Translations under genes and position numbers: made by a program
Assembly: GCF_001678665.1 (NCBI RefSeq)
Contig: NZ_LZRP01000006.1
Coordinates: 223,773-287,772, forward strand
Reading direction: 5' to 3'
Source: Erythrobacter sp. QSSC1-22B
GTDB taxonomy: Bacteria; Pseudomonadota; Alphaproteobacteria; Sphingomonadales; Sphingomonadaceae
DNA: 64,000 nt
Shown: in pieces, positions 28,518 through 37,272 of the stretch
Position numbering within the stretch: the first letter of the stretch is position 1
How the letters are laid out: each line of letters opens with the position of its first letter
The notes under the pieces: model-generated
Told to the model about the DNA's origin: nothing
The model's input: the letters and a program-made list of their open reading frames with translations, nothing else
The model's database searches: none

Positions 28518-28879
28518 TCGAGCAGCTTGCGAACCGTGCTCGCGAGGGTCATCGGGTCGAATGGCTTTGCAATCACCCCGACCGCATCCAGCATTGCGAA
28601 GTTCTGCAATTCGGATGGCTGCGCGCGCGCGGTGACGAAAGCGACCGGAACATTGGCCAGTTCCTGCCGCTCGCGCATCATCTTCAACAGAGTCGGGCCG
28701 TCGATTTCCGGCATCATGACATCGAGTAGCGCAATATCCGGGCACCACCCTTCGGCAATGGTCAGCGCCTCTCTCGCGGAGGCTGCCAGACGCACCTCGA
28801 AACCCGGATCGAGGCCGAGCGCCATTTCGGCGATTTCGCGAATGTCGGGTTCGTCATCGACATAGAGAACCCTTGTCAT
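28514..28879 (-). CDS. Single-domain response regulator, kinase-linked
   Basis: A 121-residue receiver with YVDDEPD, the acceptor Asp in IALLDVMMPEIDG (about 53), FVTAR and IAKPFDP. No output domain is present. It overlaps both neighbours, the hybrid kinase (stop at 28876) and the HPt gene, by four bases each, so the three are made together. Confidence 0.88.
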   Translation of the reverse strand: MTRVLYVDDEPDIREIAEMALGLDPGFEVRLAASAREALTIAEGWCPDIALLDVMMPEIDGPTLLKMMRERQELANVPVAFVTARAQPSELQNFAMLDAVGVIAKPFDPMTLASTVRKLLE

Positions 28880-30987
28880 GCCTGCGTCTCCCGCTCGGCG
28901 AGGAGGCGCATCATCGTCTCGACGACTTCGCTAAGATCCGATCGGCTTTTGATCAGGACTGCATCGGCAGCCGCGGCGAGATGATCTTCGTCACGAGCGC
29001 TGAACAACAGCACCGGGAGTCCCGGATTGCGCTGTCGTATCTCGGGTATCAGCGTGGTGCCATCTTCTTCCCGCATTCCAACATCGATGATGGCACCCGC
29101 GAAGCTGTGCTCATGAATGGCGCGCTCGGCGTCCTCCATGGTGGAAAACGACAGGACATTGGCCAGGCCATCGAAAGCGCTGGCGGTGACGCTGAGACAG
29201 TCGCGGTCGTCGTCGATGTGCAGGACGCGCGGCAGGTCTGCCGACGCGCTCGAACATTGCACCATTTCCGAAATTGCGGGAAGCTCGATCCAGAACACGG
29301 TTCCGCCGCCCTCGCGATCGTCGTACGAGACGTTTCCTCCGTGATGCTGTGCGATCTCGCGTGCGATGGAGAGACCCAGCCCGGTCCCACCTCGCATGCG
29401 ATTGTCCGAACCATCGGCCATTGCGAACTTGCCGAAAATTCTTTGGCGAAACTCCTGCGGCACACCATCTCCGCGGTCGCGCACTTCGATCCTGGCGCTC
29501 GAACCGCTTTGTTGCAGAACGACATCGACCTTTGCGCCTCTGGGTGAATGCTTGATTGCGTTTGACACCAAATTGGTGAGGACTTGCTCGAGCCGGTCCG
29601 GGTCGCCCAGGACTTCGACGCGTCTGTCGGTGTCGGGGGTGACCAGCGAAACCCCCTGCGCAGCCGCAAAAGAGCCGTTCGCCACGACGGTACGCTGGAT
29701 CAGTCCGGCCAGATCCACCTCATCCTGCGCGAAGTGCATCTTCCCGGAACTGATCTTCTCGATATCGAGGATGTCGTTGATGAGACGCACAAGCCGCTCG
29801 CAATTCTTGTGCGCAATATCGACCAGTCGCGCCGCCTTTTCGTTGAGTTCGCCAACCGCGCCGCCTGCCAGCAGGCCGAGCGATCCGCCGATCGAGGTTA
29901 GCGGCGTGCGCAATTCATGGCTGACAGTGGATACGAACTCGTTTTTCATTGCTTCGGCACGTTTGTATTCGGAAATGTCCCGAATGGCAGCAATGTAGCG
30001 ACGTTCCCTCCCGTCGGAGACACGGCTGACCGCAACTTCGGTGTCGAATGACGTGCCATCCTTCCTGCGAGCCGTGAATTCGAGACGTTCGCCGGCCCCT
30101 TCAAGGCCAGCGGCGCCAACTCGCGAGAGCCAGGCGCGGCTGAGTTCGAGATCGGTGGGTTGATCCATCAGGAAGGTGTTGTGACGTGCCAGCAACTCGT
30201 TTTCGGAATAACCGAACATGCGAATGATGCTGGGGTTCAGCTTGCGGATGTCGCCGGCCTCGTCGAGCAGGAGCATCCCGTCCACCGCACCCTCGAACAT
30301 TGCCTGCTGCCGCGCGGTCAGCTCCTGTGCGCGATCAAGCGCTTCCTGCCGCTGGCGGGTGGTTTTGCCGACCACGATCGCCACTGCAGCCAACAGCAGG
30401 GAGAGCCCGGCAATTAGCATGGATGCGAGAAATTCGATGTTGCCGCGGAGACCTTCGCTGCGCGAGGTTACTTCGGCAAGACGGCCGCGCTCGAGGCGGT
30501 CCAGCGCTGCAATATCGCGCCGTATGGCATCCATTGCCCTTCGGCCCTCGCCAGAGGCGATGCGGGACTCCGACTGGCTTTGCCTGCCCTGTCGCGCATC
30601 CGAATAATTGCTGAGCGCCAGCTGGAATTGTCGATCGGACGACTGCTCGAGCCGATCCATCAACAGCCTCGCTTGCGGTTCGCCGGTCAGGTCGGTCTTG
30701 ATGGCGGCGATGAGTTCGTTGCGTCGCGGGGTGGCGACCAGAAACGGTCGGAGAAAGGACTCGTCGTCGGTCAGAACATATCCGCGGACGCTCGTCTCGA
30801 TATCGAGATGTAACGAGAGCAAGGCCGACAGGCGATCCCGACTGAGAATCGTTTCCTCAACCGTACTACGCAGCACCCGACCTTTCTCGAATTCACTTTG
30901 CACGCCAAGGTGCAAACCCAGGAGAGACGCCGGAACGAGGGCCAGGGCGACGATCGTAATCGTTTTGCGTTGTGTCTGCGATGTCAT
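28876..30987 (-). CDS. Hybrid sensor kinase: CHASE3, PAS, HisKA, HATPase, receiver
   Basis: The 703-residue kinase starts MTSQTQRKTITIVALALVP with membrane helix 1 (about 10-28). A CHASE3 periplasmic helix bundle follows (about 35-175, ETSVRGYVLTDDESFLRPF), then helix 2 (about 187-207) and a PAS domain (about 225-340). The dimerisation region carries FVSTVSHELRTPLTS (His about 357) and the ATPase has NAIKHSP, GTGLGLS and related boxes. A C-terminal receiver with HIDDDRD and IIDVGMR (Asp about 645) ends the protein. The ATG at 30987 was preferred because upstream sequence is not conserved-looking. First gene of the relay operon convergent with the GT2 operon. Confidence 0.85.
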   Translation of the reverse strand: MTSQTQRKTITIVALALVPASLLGLHLGVQSEFEKGRVLRSTVEETILSRDRLSALLSLHLDIETSVRGYVLTDDESFLRPFLVATPRRNELIAAIKTDLTGEPQARLLMDRLEQSSDRQFQLALSNYSDARQGRQSQSESRIASGEGRRAMDAIRRDIAALDRLERGRLAEVTSRSEGLRGNIEFLASMLIAGLSLLLAAVAIVVGKTTRQRQEALDRAQELTARQQAMFEGAVDGMLLLDEAGDIRKLNPSIIRMFGYSENELLARHNTFLMDQPTDLELSRAWLSRVGAAGLEGAGERLEFTARRKDGTSFDTEVAVSRVSDGRERRYIAAIRDISEYKRAEAMKNEFVSTVSHELRTPLTSIGGSLGLLAGGAVGELNEKAARLVDIAHKNCERLVRLINDILDIEKISSGKMHFAQDEVDLAGLIQRTVVANGSFAAAQGVSLVTPDTDRRVEVLGDPDRLEQVLTNLVSNAIKHSPRGAKVDVVLQQSGSSARIEVRDRGDGVPQEFRQRIFGKFAMADGSDNRMRGGTGLGLSIAREIAQHHGGNVSYDDREGGGTVFWIELPAISEMVQCSSASADLPRVLHIDDDRDCLSVTASAFDGLANVLSFSTMEDAERAIHEHSFAGAIIDVGMREEDGTTLIPEIRQRNPGLPVLLFSARDEDHLAAAADAVLIKSRSDLSEVVETMMRLLAERETQA

Positions 30988-31669
30988 AAGCGACAATTTG
31001 GTAATCTCCGTGGCGGCCCACCGACTACCAGCCAGAAGGTCGGATAATCTCTTGCCCCAAGCTTCGGCTCCTGGGCAATTGGCGAGTGAATATCGTGAAC
31101 CTGCATATCCCGCACAGGAGGCCCTTAGCTGTACAGGTAGCTTTATAGAACGTTTGCCAGCGCATCCCAGCAATGCCCATTCATTCCGCTCAATGGAGGA
31201 AATCCGCGGTTTTTGGCTGGGGGGCTCAATCCCCTGGTCGAGACGGCAATATCCCGGGCCGCAGGTCTGCTCTCAGAGCCGTCCGCGCAAGAACCAAGGA
31301 GTTCCGTTGTTTCTGCGCTATCGCGAACTTGTTAATCGGGGTGGGGCGCCGTCAGAACGGAAGCACGGAGGCAAAAGCTCGCAGCAGGGCAAAGGTCGGT
31401 GGATTAGCCGATGCTCCTCGCGGCCAAGACTATTTGCCGGGCCCGCGGTGGTCCCCGACACCCTGAGTCGTCATTTCGACGAAGCTCGCGCCGGGGATTG
31501 CGCGCGCCACCAAGCGGCCAATGACGGCCTCTATCGAAAACACGACCATTCCATCGGGGGCGACCCACAAGCAGCAAATTAGCAACCGCAATGGGATTGC
31601 TTAGCAACCGCAATGGGATTGCCGCATCGTGCACCTGAGCGCGGCGCTTGCGCGAAGGGTCTAAACCAC
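30988..31669. other. Long intergenic region between kinase gene and tRNA-Pro
   Basis: These 682 bases hold no gene I can support. Frames across them are open mainly because of base composition and one would run through the tRNA. The only distinct structure is a 22-bp tandem duplication at 31579-31622. The promoter of the kinase operon should lie at the left end. Confidence 0.45.
31579..31622. repeat. Perfect 22-bp tandem duplication
   Basis: Two identical 22-bp units (31579-31600 and 31601-31622), each beginning TTAGCAACCGCAATGG, stand side by side 47 bases downstream of tRNA-Pro relative to its transcription. Possibly a slippage product; no function is evident. Confidence 0.85.
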
Positions 31670-31746
31670 TGGTCGGGACGACAGGATTCGAACCTGCGAC
31701 CCCCACACCCCCAGTGTGGTGCGCTACCAGACTGCGCTACGTCCCG
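31670..31746 (-). tRNA. tRNA-Pro (anticodon GGG)
   Basis: A complete 77-base cloverleaf on the minus strand: acceptor CGGGACG pairs with CGTCCCG, the anticodon loop is CTGGGGG with anticodon GGG, and the T-loop contains GGTTCGAATCC. The 3' CCA is encoded (31670-31672). Confidence 0.95.
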
Positions 31747-31960
31747 GATCCAGTGGAAGGCGCGCCTATAGGCACAGCGTTCCGGTATGGCAAGCCGGGT
31801 TGCGCGCCACTGCTGCGCCATTGCGTTGCTCTGTTGCAGCATTGCTGCTAGGCGGCGGCCACTTCGCGAGGGGGCGGGGCGCGCGGCTTGATTTTCGCCA
31901 GCGTTCCACCACCTGCGGATCATCCGATAGTCACCATTATCGACAGGGCTGTTTCTTATC

Positions 31961-32287
31961 ATGTTCGACCTCCTCGCCGCCGCGACTGGCGCTGCCGACG
32001 CTCCGCCCGCTTGGCTAACCTGGGCGCCGATCGTCGGCATGATCCTGATCTTCTGGTTCCTGATTATCCGCCCGCAGATGAAGCAGCACAAGGCGCATCA
32101 GGCCAAGGTCGCCGGGCTCAAGCGCGGCGATCAGGTGATCACCGCAGGCGGGCTGGTCGCCAAGGTCGTCAAGGTCGAGGACCATTACGCCGAACTCGAA
32201 ATCGCCAAGGGGATCAAGGTGCGCGCGGTCAAATCGACCATCGGCGATGTGATCGCCCCCGAAACCGCCCCCCCGGCGAACGACTGA
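31961..32287 (+). CDS. yajC: Sec translocon accessory protein YajC
   Basis: A 108-residue protein with one N-terminal membrane helix (about 19-40, ending FLIIRPQMKQ) and the conserved cytoplasmic stretch GLKRGDQVITAGGL. YajC associates with SecDF at the inner membrane. It lies 19 bases upstream of secD and starts the yajC-secD-secF operon. Confidence 0.93.
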   Translation: MFDLLAAATGAADAPPAWLTWAPIVGMILIFWFLIIRPQMKQHKAHQAKVAGLKRGDQVITAGGLVAKVVKVEDHYAELEIAKGIKVRAVKSTIGDVIAPETAPPAND

Positions 32288-32306
32288 GCGAAGGGCGCAT
32301 TCGACA

Positions 32307-33905
32307 ATGCTCGACTTCCCCACCTGGAAGAAGACGTGGCTGTGGCTGATCGCCGCGGTGGCGATCTTTGCGGCGCTGCCGTCACTGTTTGCCACGACGG
32401 ATTTGCGCTGGCCCGAGGCACTCCCCGAACCCACAGTCAATCTCGGTCTCGATCTCGCCGGCGGTAGTCATATCCTGCTCGAGGCCGAGGCCGATCAGGT
32501 CGCGGCCCAGCGGTTGCAGAACATGGAAGAAGGCGTCCGCACCGTGCTGGAGGACGCCGAGCCGCGCATCCGCATCGGCGATGTTTCAACCGCCGATGGG
32601 CGGATGAGCTTCATGATCGACGATGCCAGTGATGTCGACCGGGCACGCGAATTGCTGATGCCGCTGGTCAATGGCGCCGGCATGGTGCGCGAGTGGGATC
32701 TGACCGTGATCGACGAGACCCGGTTGGTTCTGACCCCGACCGAGGCCGGGACCGAACAGGCGGTCACCGACGCGATGGACAGCGCCACCGAGGTGGTTCG
32801 TCGCCGCATCGATGCGCTGGGCACGCGCGAGCCGACTATCATCCGACAGGGCGACACCCGCATCGTGGTTCAGGTCCCCGGGCTCGACAATCCCGACCAG
32901 CTTAAGGAATTGCTTGGCCAGACCGCCAAGCTCGAATTCAAGATGGTCGACGAAACCGCGCTGCCGACCGATGTCGCGCAAGGCATCGCGCCCCCGGGCA
33001 GTCAGATCTTTCCCTATGTCGAAGGCAGCGCGCAGGAAGGCACTTCGGTTGCCGTCAGGCGTCTGGGCGGGATTCGCGGCGACAGCCTGGTCGGTTCGCA
33101 GCAGAGCTTCGACCCGCAGACCAATGAGCCGGTGGTCACCATCCAGTTCGACCAGCAGGGCGGGGCGCGGTTCGCCAAGCTCAGCACAGAAAACGTCGGC
33201 AAGCTGTTTGCCATCATCCTCGATGGGGAGGTGCTCTCGACACCTTCATTCAACGAGCCGATCCTGGGCGGCAGCGCGCAGATTTCGGGCAGCTTCACCA
33301 CCGAAAGCGCCAACAACCTCTCGATCTCGCTGCGCTCGGGTGCGCTGCCGGTCGATCTGGCGGTGATCGAGGAACGCACCGTAGGCCCGGATCTCGGCGC
33401 GGATTCGATCCGTCGCGGCATGCTCGCGATGATGATCGGCTCGCTCGCGGTGGTCGTGCTGATGATCGCCACCTATGGCCGCTTTGGCATCTATGCCGCA
33501 GCGGCTCTCGTGATCAACGTGCTGATGTTGCTGGGGATCATGGCCTGGCTCAACACCACGCTGACGCTACCGGGCATCGCCGGTTTCGTGCTGACGATCG
33601 GCGCGGCGGTGGATGCCAATGTGCTGATCAACGAGCGCATCCGCGAGGAACGCAAACGTGGGCGACGCGTGGTCGCAGCGGTCGAAAACGGTTACAAGGA
33701 AGCCAGCCGCGCGATCTACGATGCGAACATCACCAATTTCATCGCCGGCGTGCTGCTGTTCCTGTTCGGCTCGGGCCCGATCCGCGGCTTCGCGATCGTG
33801 CTGGTGGTCGGTCTGTTCACCAGCGTTTTCACTGCCGTCACCCTGACCCGGATGTGGGTCGCCGGATGGCTGCGCAAGAACCGTCCCAGCGATATCACGC
33901 TGTGA
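32307..33905 (+). CDS. secD: Protein translocase subunit SecD
   Basis: The 532-residue product has the early membrane helix followed by LGLDLAGGSHILLE, the SecD signature. A large periplasmic region (about 45-365) follows, then five further membrane helices with AAVDANVLINERIREE. SecD with SecF uses the proton gradient to pull exported proteins across the membrane. It sits between yajC and secF, 13 bases before secF. Slightly shorter than the enterobacterial protein, as is usual for alphaproteobacteria. Confidence 0.95.
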   Translation: MLDFPTWKKTWLWLIAAVAIFAALPSLFATTDLRWPEALPEPTVNLGLDLAGGSHILLEAEADQVAAQRLQNMEEGVRTVLEDAEPRIRIGDVSTADGRMSFMIDDASDVDRARELLMPLVNGAGMVREWDLTVIDETRLVLTPTEAGTEQAVTDAMDSATEVVRRRIDALGTREPTIIRQGDTRIVVQVPGLDNPDQLKELLGQTAKLEFKMVDETALPTDVAQGIAPPGSQIFPYVEGSAQEGTSVAVRRLGGIRGDSLVGSQQSFDPQTNEPVVTIQFDQQGGARFAKLSTENVGKLFAIILDGEVLSTPSFNEPILGGSAQISGSFTTESANNLSISLRSGALPVDLAVIEERTVGPDLGADSIRRGMLAMMIGSLAVVVLMIATYGRFGIYAAAALVINVLMLLGIMAWLNTTLTLPGIAGFVLTIGAAVDANVLINERIREERKRGRRVVAAVENGYKEASRAIYDANITNFIAGVLLFLFGSGPIRGFAIVLVVGLFTSVFTAVTLTRMWVAGWLRKNRPSDITL

Positions 33906-33918
33906 GGGGAGAGAGATC

Positions 33919-34899
33919 ATGAAACTGCTCAAGCTCGTCCCCGACGACACCAACATCAAATTCCTCAAATGGGGCGTTCCTTTTTTCATCACCGGCATGG
34001 CGCTGATCGTGGCAAGCTGGGCGCTGGTGGCGGTCAACGGCCTGAATTACGGCGTCGATTTTGCCGGCGGTCAAGAAATCCGCGTTACCTTCGTCGGCGA
34101 AGCGGAAGCCCCGGTGGCGGAAATCCGCGAGACGGTCGATGCCTTGCCCACGGTCGACAACCCGGTGATCCAGCGCTTCGGCGAGCCCAATCAGGTGTCG
34201 ATCCGCGTTGCCTTGCCCGCCGAGGCCGAGGGCGACCCCGAATTCGCCAACCGCATGACCGAAGAGATTACCGCAACGCTCCAAGCCGAACACTCGGACC
34301 TGCGCATCGACGGCGTTGATTCGGTTTCGGGCAAGGTCTCGGGCGAGTTCCGCAACGACGCCGCCTTCGCCTTGATCGCTGCCATGCTGGCAGTGGCGCT
34401 GTACATCTGGGTCCGCTTCGAATGGCAGTTCGGTGTCGGCGCACTGTTTGCGCTGTTCCACGACGTCTCGCTGACGCTGGGGATGTTCGCGCTGTTCCAG
34501 CTCGAGTTCAGCCTCCAGATCATCGCCGCGATCCTCGCAATCATCGGCTATTCGCTCAACGACACGATCGTCATCTACGACCGCATCCGCGAGAATCTGA
34601 AAAAATACCGCAAGATGCCGTTGCCCGAACTGCTCGACCTGTCGGTCAACGAGACGCTGGCACGCACCGTGATGACCAGCCTGACGCTGCTGATCGCGCT
34701 GCTGCCGCTGCTGTTGATCGGCCCTGCGAGCCTCTTCGGGCTGGTCGCGGCGATCACGCTTGGGCTGTTCGTCGGCAGCTACAGCTCGGTCTATATGGCC
34801 GGTCCGCTGCTGATCTGGATGGGGGTCAACTCGAAAAGCTTCGTCCCCGAGGAAACAGCCACCGACAAACAGGACAGAGCCGCGCGCGGCGAGGTCTAG
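33919..34899 (+). CDS. secF: Protein translocase subunit SecF
   Basis: A 326-residue membrane protein with GVDFAGGQEIRV after the first helix and GYSLNDTIVIYDRIRENL in the membrane core, both SecF hallmarks. GGGGAGAGAG precedes the ATG closely. It completes the SecDF complex and ends the operon; the next gene is convergent. Confidence 0.95.
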   Translation: MKLLKLVPDDTNIKFLKWGVPFFITGMALIVASWALVAVNGLNYGVDFAGGQEIRVTFVGEAEAPVAEIRETVDALPTVDNPVIQRFGEPNQVSIRVALPAEAEGDPEFANRMTEEITATLQAEHSDLRIDGVDSVSGKVSGEFRNDAAFALIAAMLAVALYIWVRFEWQFGVGALFALFHDVSLTLGMFALFQLEFSLQIIAAILAIIGYSLNDTIVIYDRIRENLKKYRKMPLPELLDLSVNETLARTVMTSLTLLIALLPLLLIGPASLFGLVAAITLGLFVGSYSSVYMAGPLLIWMGVNSKSFVPEETATDKQDRAARGEV

Positions 34900-34927
34900 T
34901 CTTCGCGCGGCCAGTCCGTAGGCCTGT

Positions 34928-36115
34928 CTAGCCGACGGTCGCCAGCAAACGGTCGTAGTGCGCCGCCAGCCTGTCGGCGTTCTGGGCCCAGCCGAAACCC
35001 TCGACCGTGTCCGCCACCGCCTGACGGTGCCGCGGTTCGGCAAGGACCCGGGCGATGCCCTCGCGCACCGCTTGCGTCTCGCGCGCCACCAGCACCCCCG
35101 CCACGGGATCGCCCATCAGTTCGCGCGCGCCGCCGACATCGGTGATCACCAGCGGCGTACCGCAGGCCAGCGCCTCGACCCAGGCGTTGGCGAGGCCCTC
35201 GCTGGCCGAGGGCAGCACCATCGCATCGGCCGCCGAGAGCACCAGCGGCAGCAGGTCATGATCGAGCAGGCCGAGGAAATGGACCCGCCCCGCGACCCCC
35301 AGTTCATCGGCCAGGCTTCGCAGCGTGGCCTCGTCCTCGCCCTTGCCGACCAGCAGCAGCCGGGCGTCGGGCAGGCCGGGCAGCGCGCGGATCACCAGTT
35401 CCTGGCCCTTGCGCGGGATCAGCGCCCCGACGCTGACCAGCAGCGGCTCCGCGAAGCCGAGCGGCAGGTCCAGTTCCTGTGCCAGCCGCGGGCGCAGGCG
35501 GGTGTGGTCGAGCGGGCGGAAGCGGTCGCGATCAAGCCCGGTGTAATGAATCGCGATTTTTTCGCGTGGCAGTCCGAGTGCCGCCATGTCATCGGCGAGC
35601 GCCTCGCAGACCGCCAGCAATCCCGTCGCGTTGTTCCCAGCCTCGAGCATCGCTGCGCGGGCGTAGGATTTCGTGCCCCAGTAGTGGATATCCGCGCCGC
35701 GCGCCTTGATCGACAGCGGCAGGCCAAGCGCTTTGGCGACGCGCATCGCCGCAGGGCCATCGGGGTAGAAGAACTGCGCATCGATCAGGTCGAAGGGCGT
35801 CTTGCGGTGGAGGCGCTTTGCCAGCGGGAGCACCGCACGCGCGATGGCGCCGGGGTTGAAGCGGCCGCCGACGCTGGGAAGCAGGCGGAAGGTGGGCCGG
35901 TGGACTGGCACGCCGTGCTCCACGCCATCGACCGCCGCCGCCACGCGCGAACGGTAGTGCCCCAGCGCCAGGGGCGGGACGCCGATCGGGTTGATCACCG
36001 TCACGTCCCATTCCGGCTTGCGCTGCAGCGCCTCGAGCGAACGCGCGACGAAGGTCCCGAAGCGCGGCTGCGCCGCGTTGGGGTAGAGCGTCGAGAGCGA
36101 GAGTACGCGCGGCAT
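34928..36115 (-). CDS. GT4-like glycosyltransferase
   Basis: A 395-residue GT-B type glycosyltransferase. The N-terminal domain starts MPRVLSLSTLYPNAAQPRFG. The C-terminal domain has VGALIPRKGQELVI, LLLVGKGEDEATLR and the nucleotide-sugar-binding loop PSASEGLANAWVEALACGTP. Group 1 (GT4) enzymes add sugars to lipids or growing glycans; the acceptor is unknown. Its ATG shares one base with the stop of the upstream XRE regulator gene, so the two are translationally linked. Confidence 0.85.
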   Translation of the reverse strand: MPRVLSLSTLYPNAAQPRFGTFVARSLEALQRKPEWDVTVINPIGVPPLALGHYRSRVAAAVDGVEHGVPVHRPTFRLLPSVGGRFNPGAIARAVLPLAKRLHRKTPFDLIDAQFFYPDGPAAMRVAKALGLPLSIKARGADIHYWGTKSYARAAMLEAGNNATGLLAVCEALADDMAALGLPREKIAIHYTGLDRDRFRPLDHTRLRPRLAQELDLPLGFAEPLLVSVGALIPRKGQELVIRALPGLPDARLLLVGKGEDEATLRSLADELGVAGRVHFLGLLDHDLLPLVLSAADAMVLPSASEGLANAWVEALACGTPLVITDVGGARELMGDPVAGVLVARETQAVREGIARVLAEPRHRQAVADTVEGFGWAQNADRLAAHYDRLLATVG

Positions 36116-36690
36116 CAGAGCCGCCGCACCAGCATTTCGGCCACCGCGATCCACTCGGGGTCGCTGACGACCTCCTGCTTCTGGCCGTGTCCGGGAGGAA
36201 GAATGCCGACAAGCTTGCCCTGCCGGTCGATCAGCCGTCCGAAGGCGAACCGGCCATGCTTGCGCGGGACCAGCACATCGCGGTTGATCGCGCGGCCGGC
36301 ATCCTCGGGGGCGAGCTGGCGCAGCCACAGCTGGTCGCCGGGGCGGTATTCGCCATGCGGATAGGTAATCTCGAGCACAACCAGCGGGGCCTCGCCGCCC
36401 AGTTCGGTGGCGAGCAGCGCGTCGCGCGGCTCGGGCAGCGCTTCGGCACCCCCGGCGGCCAGCACCGCAACGGTCTGCGGATGGGTGGAATGGTCCGAGC
36501 GGACCAGCATCTCGGGTTCCACGCCCAGCGCAGCGGCGAGCCGCTCCATCCATTTGAGCGAAAGATTGCGCATCCCGGTCTCGAGCCGCCCGACCGTCTG
36601 CGGGGTGGTCGGCGGTTCGCAGGCCTCGGCCAGATCGGCAAGCGTCCAGCTCTTCTGCTTGCGGATGTCGCGGATGCGGTTGATCATCAC
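36115..36690 (-). CDS. XRE-type regulator with S24/LexA-like C-terminal domain
   Basis: The 191-residue product has an N-terminal Cro/C1 helix-turn-helix (IRDIRKQKSWTLADLAEACE, then QTVGRLETGMRNLSLKWMER). The C-terminal domain resembles the S24 fold (EYRPGDQLWLR, FGRLIDRQGKLVGILPP). The Ser expected just before the RPGD strand is absent, so self-cleavage is unlikely. A second ATG at 36687 could be the start. It overlaps the glycosyltransferase gene by one base. Its targets are unknown. Confidence 0.75.
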   Translation of the reverse strand: MMINRIRDIRKQKSWTLADLAEACEPPTTPQTVGRLETGMRNLSLKWMERLAAALGVEPEMLVRSDHSTHPQTVAVLAAGGAEALPEPRDALLATELGGEAPLVVLEITYPHGEYRPGDQLWLRQLAPEDAGRAINRDVLVPRKHGRFAFGRLIDRQGKLVGILPPGHGQKQEVVSDPEWIAVAEMLVRRL

Positions 36691-36778
36691 CCAATTCCTT
36701 TAACCGATCTGGTTTTTTCCGCTTTCCTACAGGAACCGGAACAATGCAAGGGCCTCACCCCGCAACAGGAGGTCCGGC

Positions 36779-37255
36779 ATGAAGCGAGAACTGGTCGAAC
36801 GCGAACTCACCGAAGAAGGCCCGCGCCGGGCGGGCGGGGCGCCATCCCGACGCCGCCGTTCGGTGACAGTCAATCTGGCCGAATCGCCGCTCACCTGGCT
36901 CCATTCGCGCGGCTATCTGGATTATCGCCAGTTCGATGCCGGCGAGCGGCTGCGCGCCGATTACGAACGCGCGCAGCTGGCACCCTCGGTCACGATGCGC
37001 TGGGACCCGGTCCGCGCGCGCAACACCGGCGATACCGGGCTCACCGGCGCCGAACGCCAGATCGCCGCGAAGGCGCGGTTCCATGGTGCGCTGGCGCAGG
37101 CGGGCGGGGGGCTGCAGGATGTGCTGTGGCGGGTGATCTGCGCTGGCGAGGCCATCCCCGCGGCGGAAAAGGCGCTCGATTGGCCCGCACGCAGCGGCAA
37201 GCTGGTGCTCCGCCTCGCGCTCGACCGCGTCGCCGATTTCTACCGCCTTGCCTAG
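36779..37255 (+). CDS. DUF6456 domain protein
   Basis: A 158-residue basic protein. Residues about 25-75 contain VNLAESPLTWLHSRGYLD. AGERLRADYERAQLAPSVTMRW follows and GLQDVLWRVICAGEAIPAAE sits near the C-terminus, matching DUF6456 proteins common in sphingomonads. These resemble phage-type regulators, but no role is established. It is divergent from the XRE gene; AGGAGGT lies just before the ATG. Confidence 0.75.
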   Translation: MKRELVERELTEEGPRRAGGAPSRRRRSVTVNLAESPLTWLHSRGYLDYRQFDAGERLRADYERAQLAPSVTMRWDPVRARNTGDTGLTGAERQIAAKARFHGALAQAGGGLQDVLWRVICAGEAIPAAEKALDWPARSGKLVLRLALDRVADFYRLA

Positions 37256-37272
37256 CCGTCTGCGCGATCTCG

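Noticed and set aside
31404..31706. Minus-strand frame of 100 codons near tRNA-Pro
   Set aside because: It runs through the tRNA gene and the tandem duplication, so it is not a protein gene.
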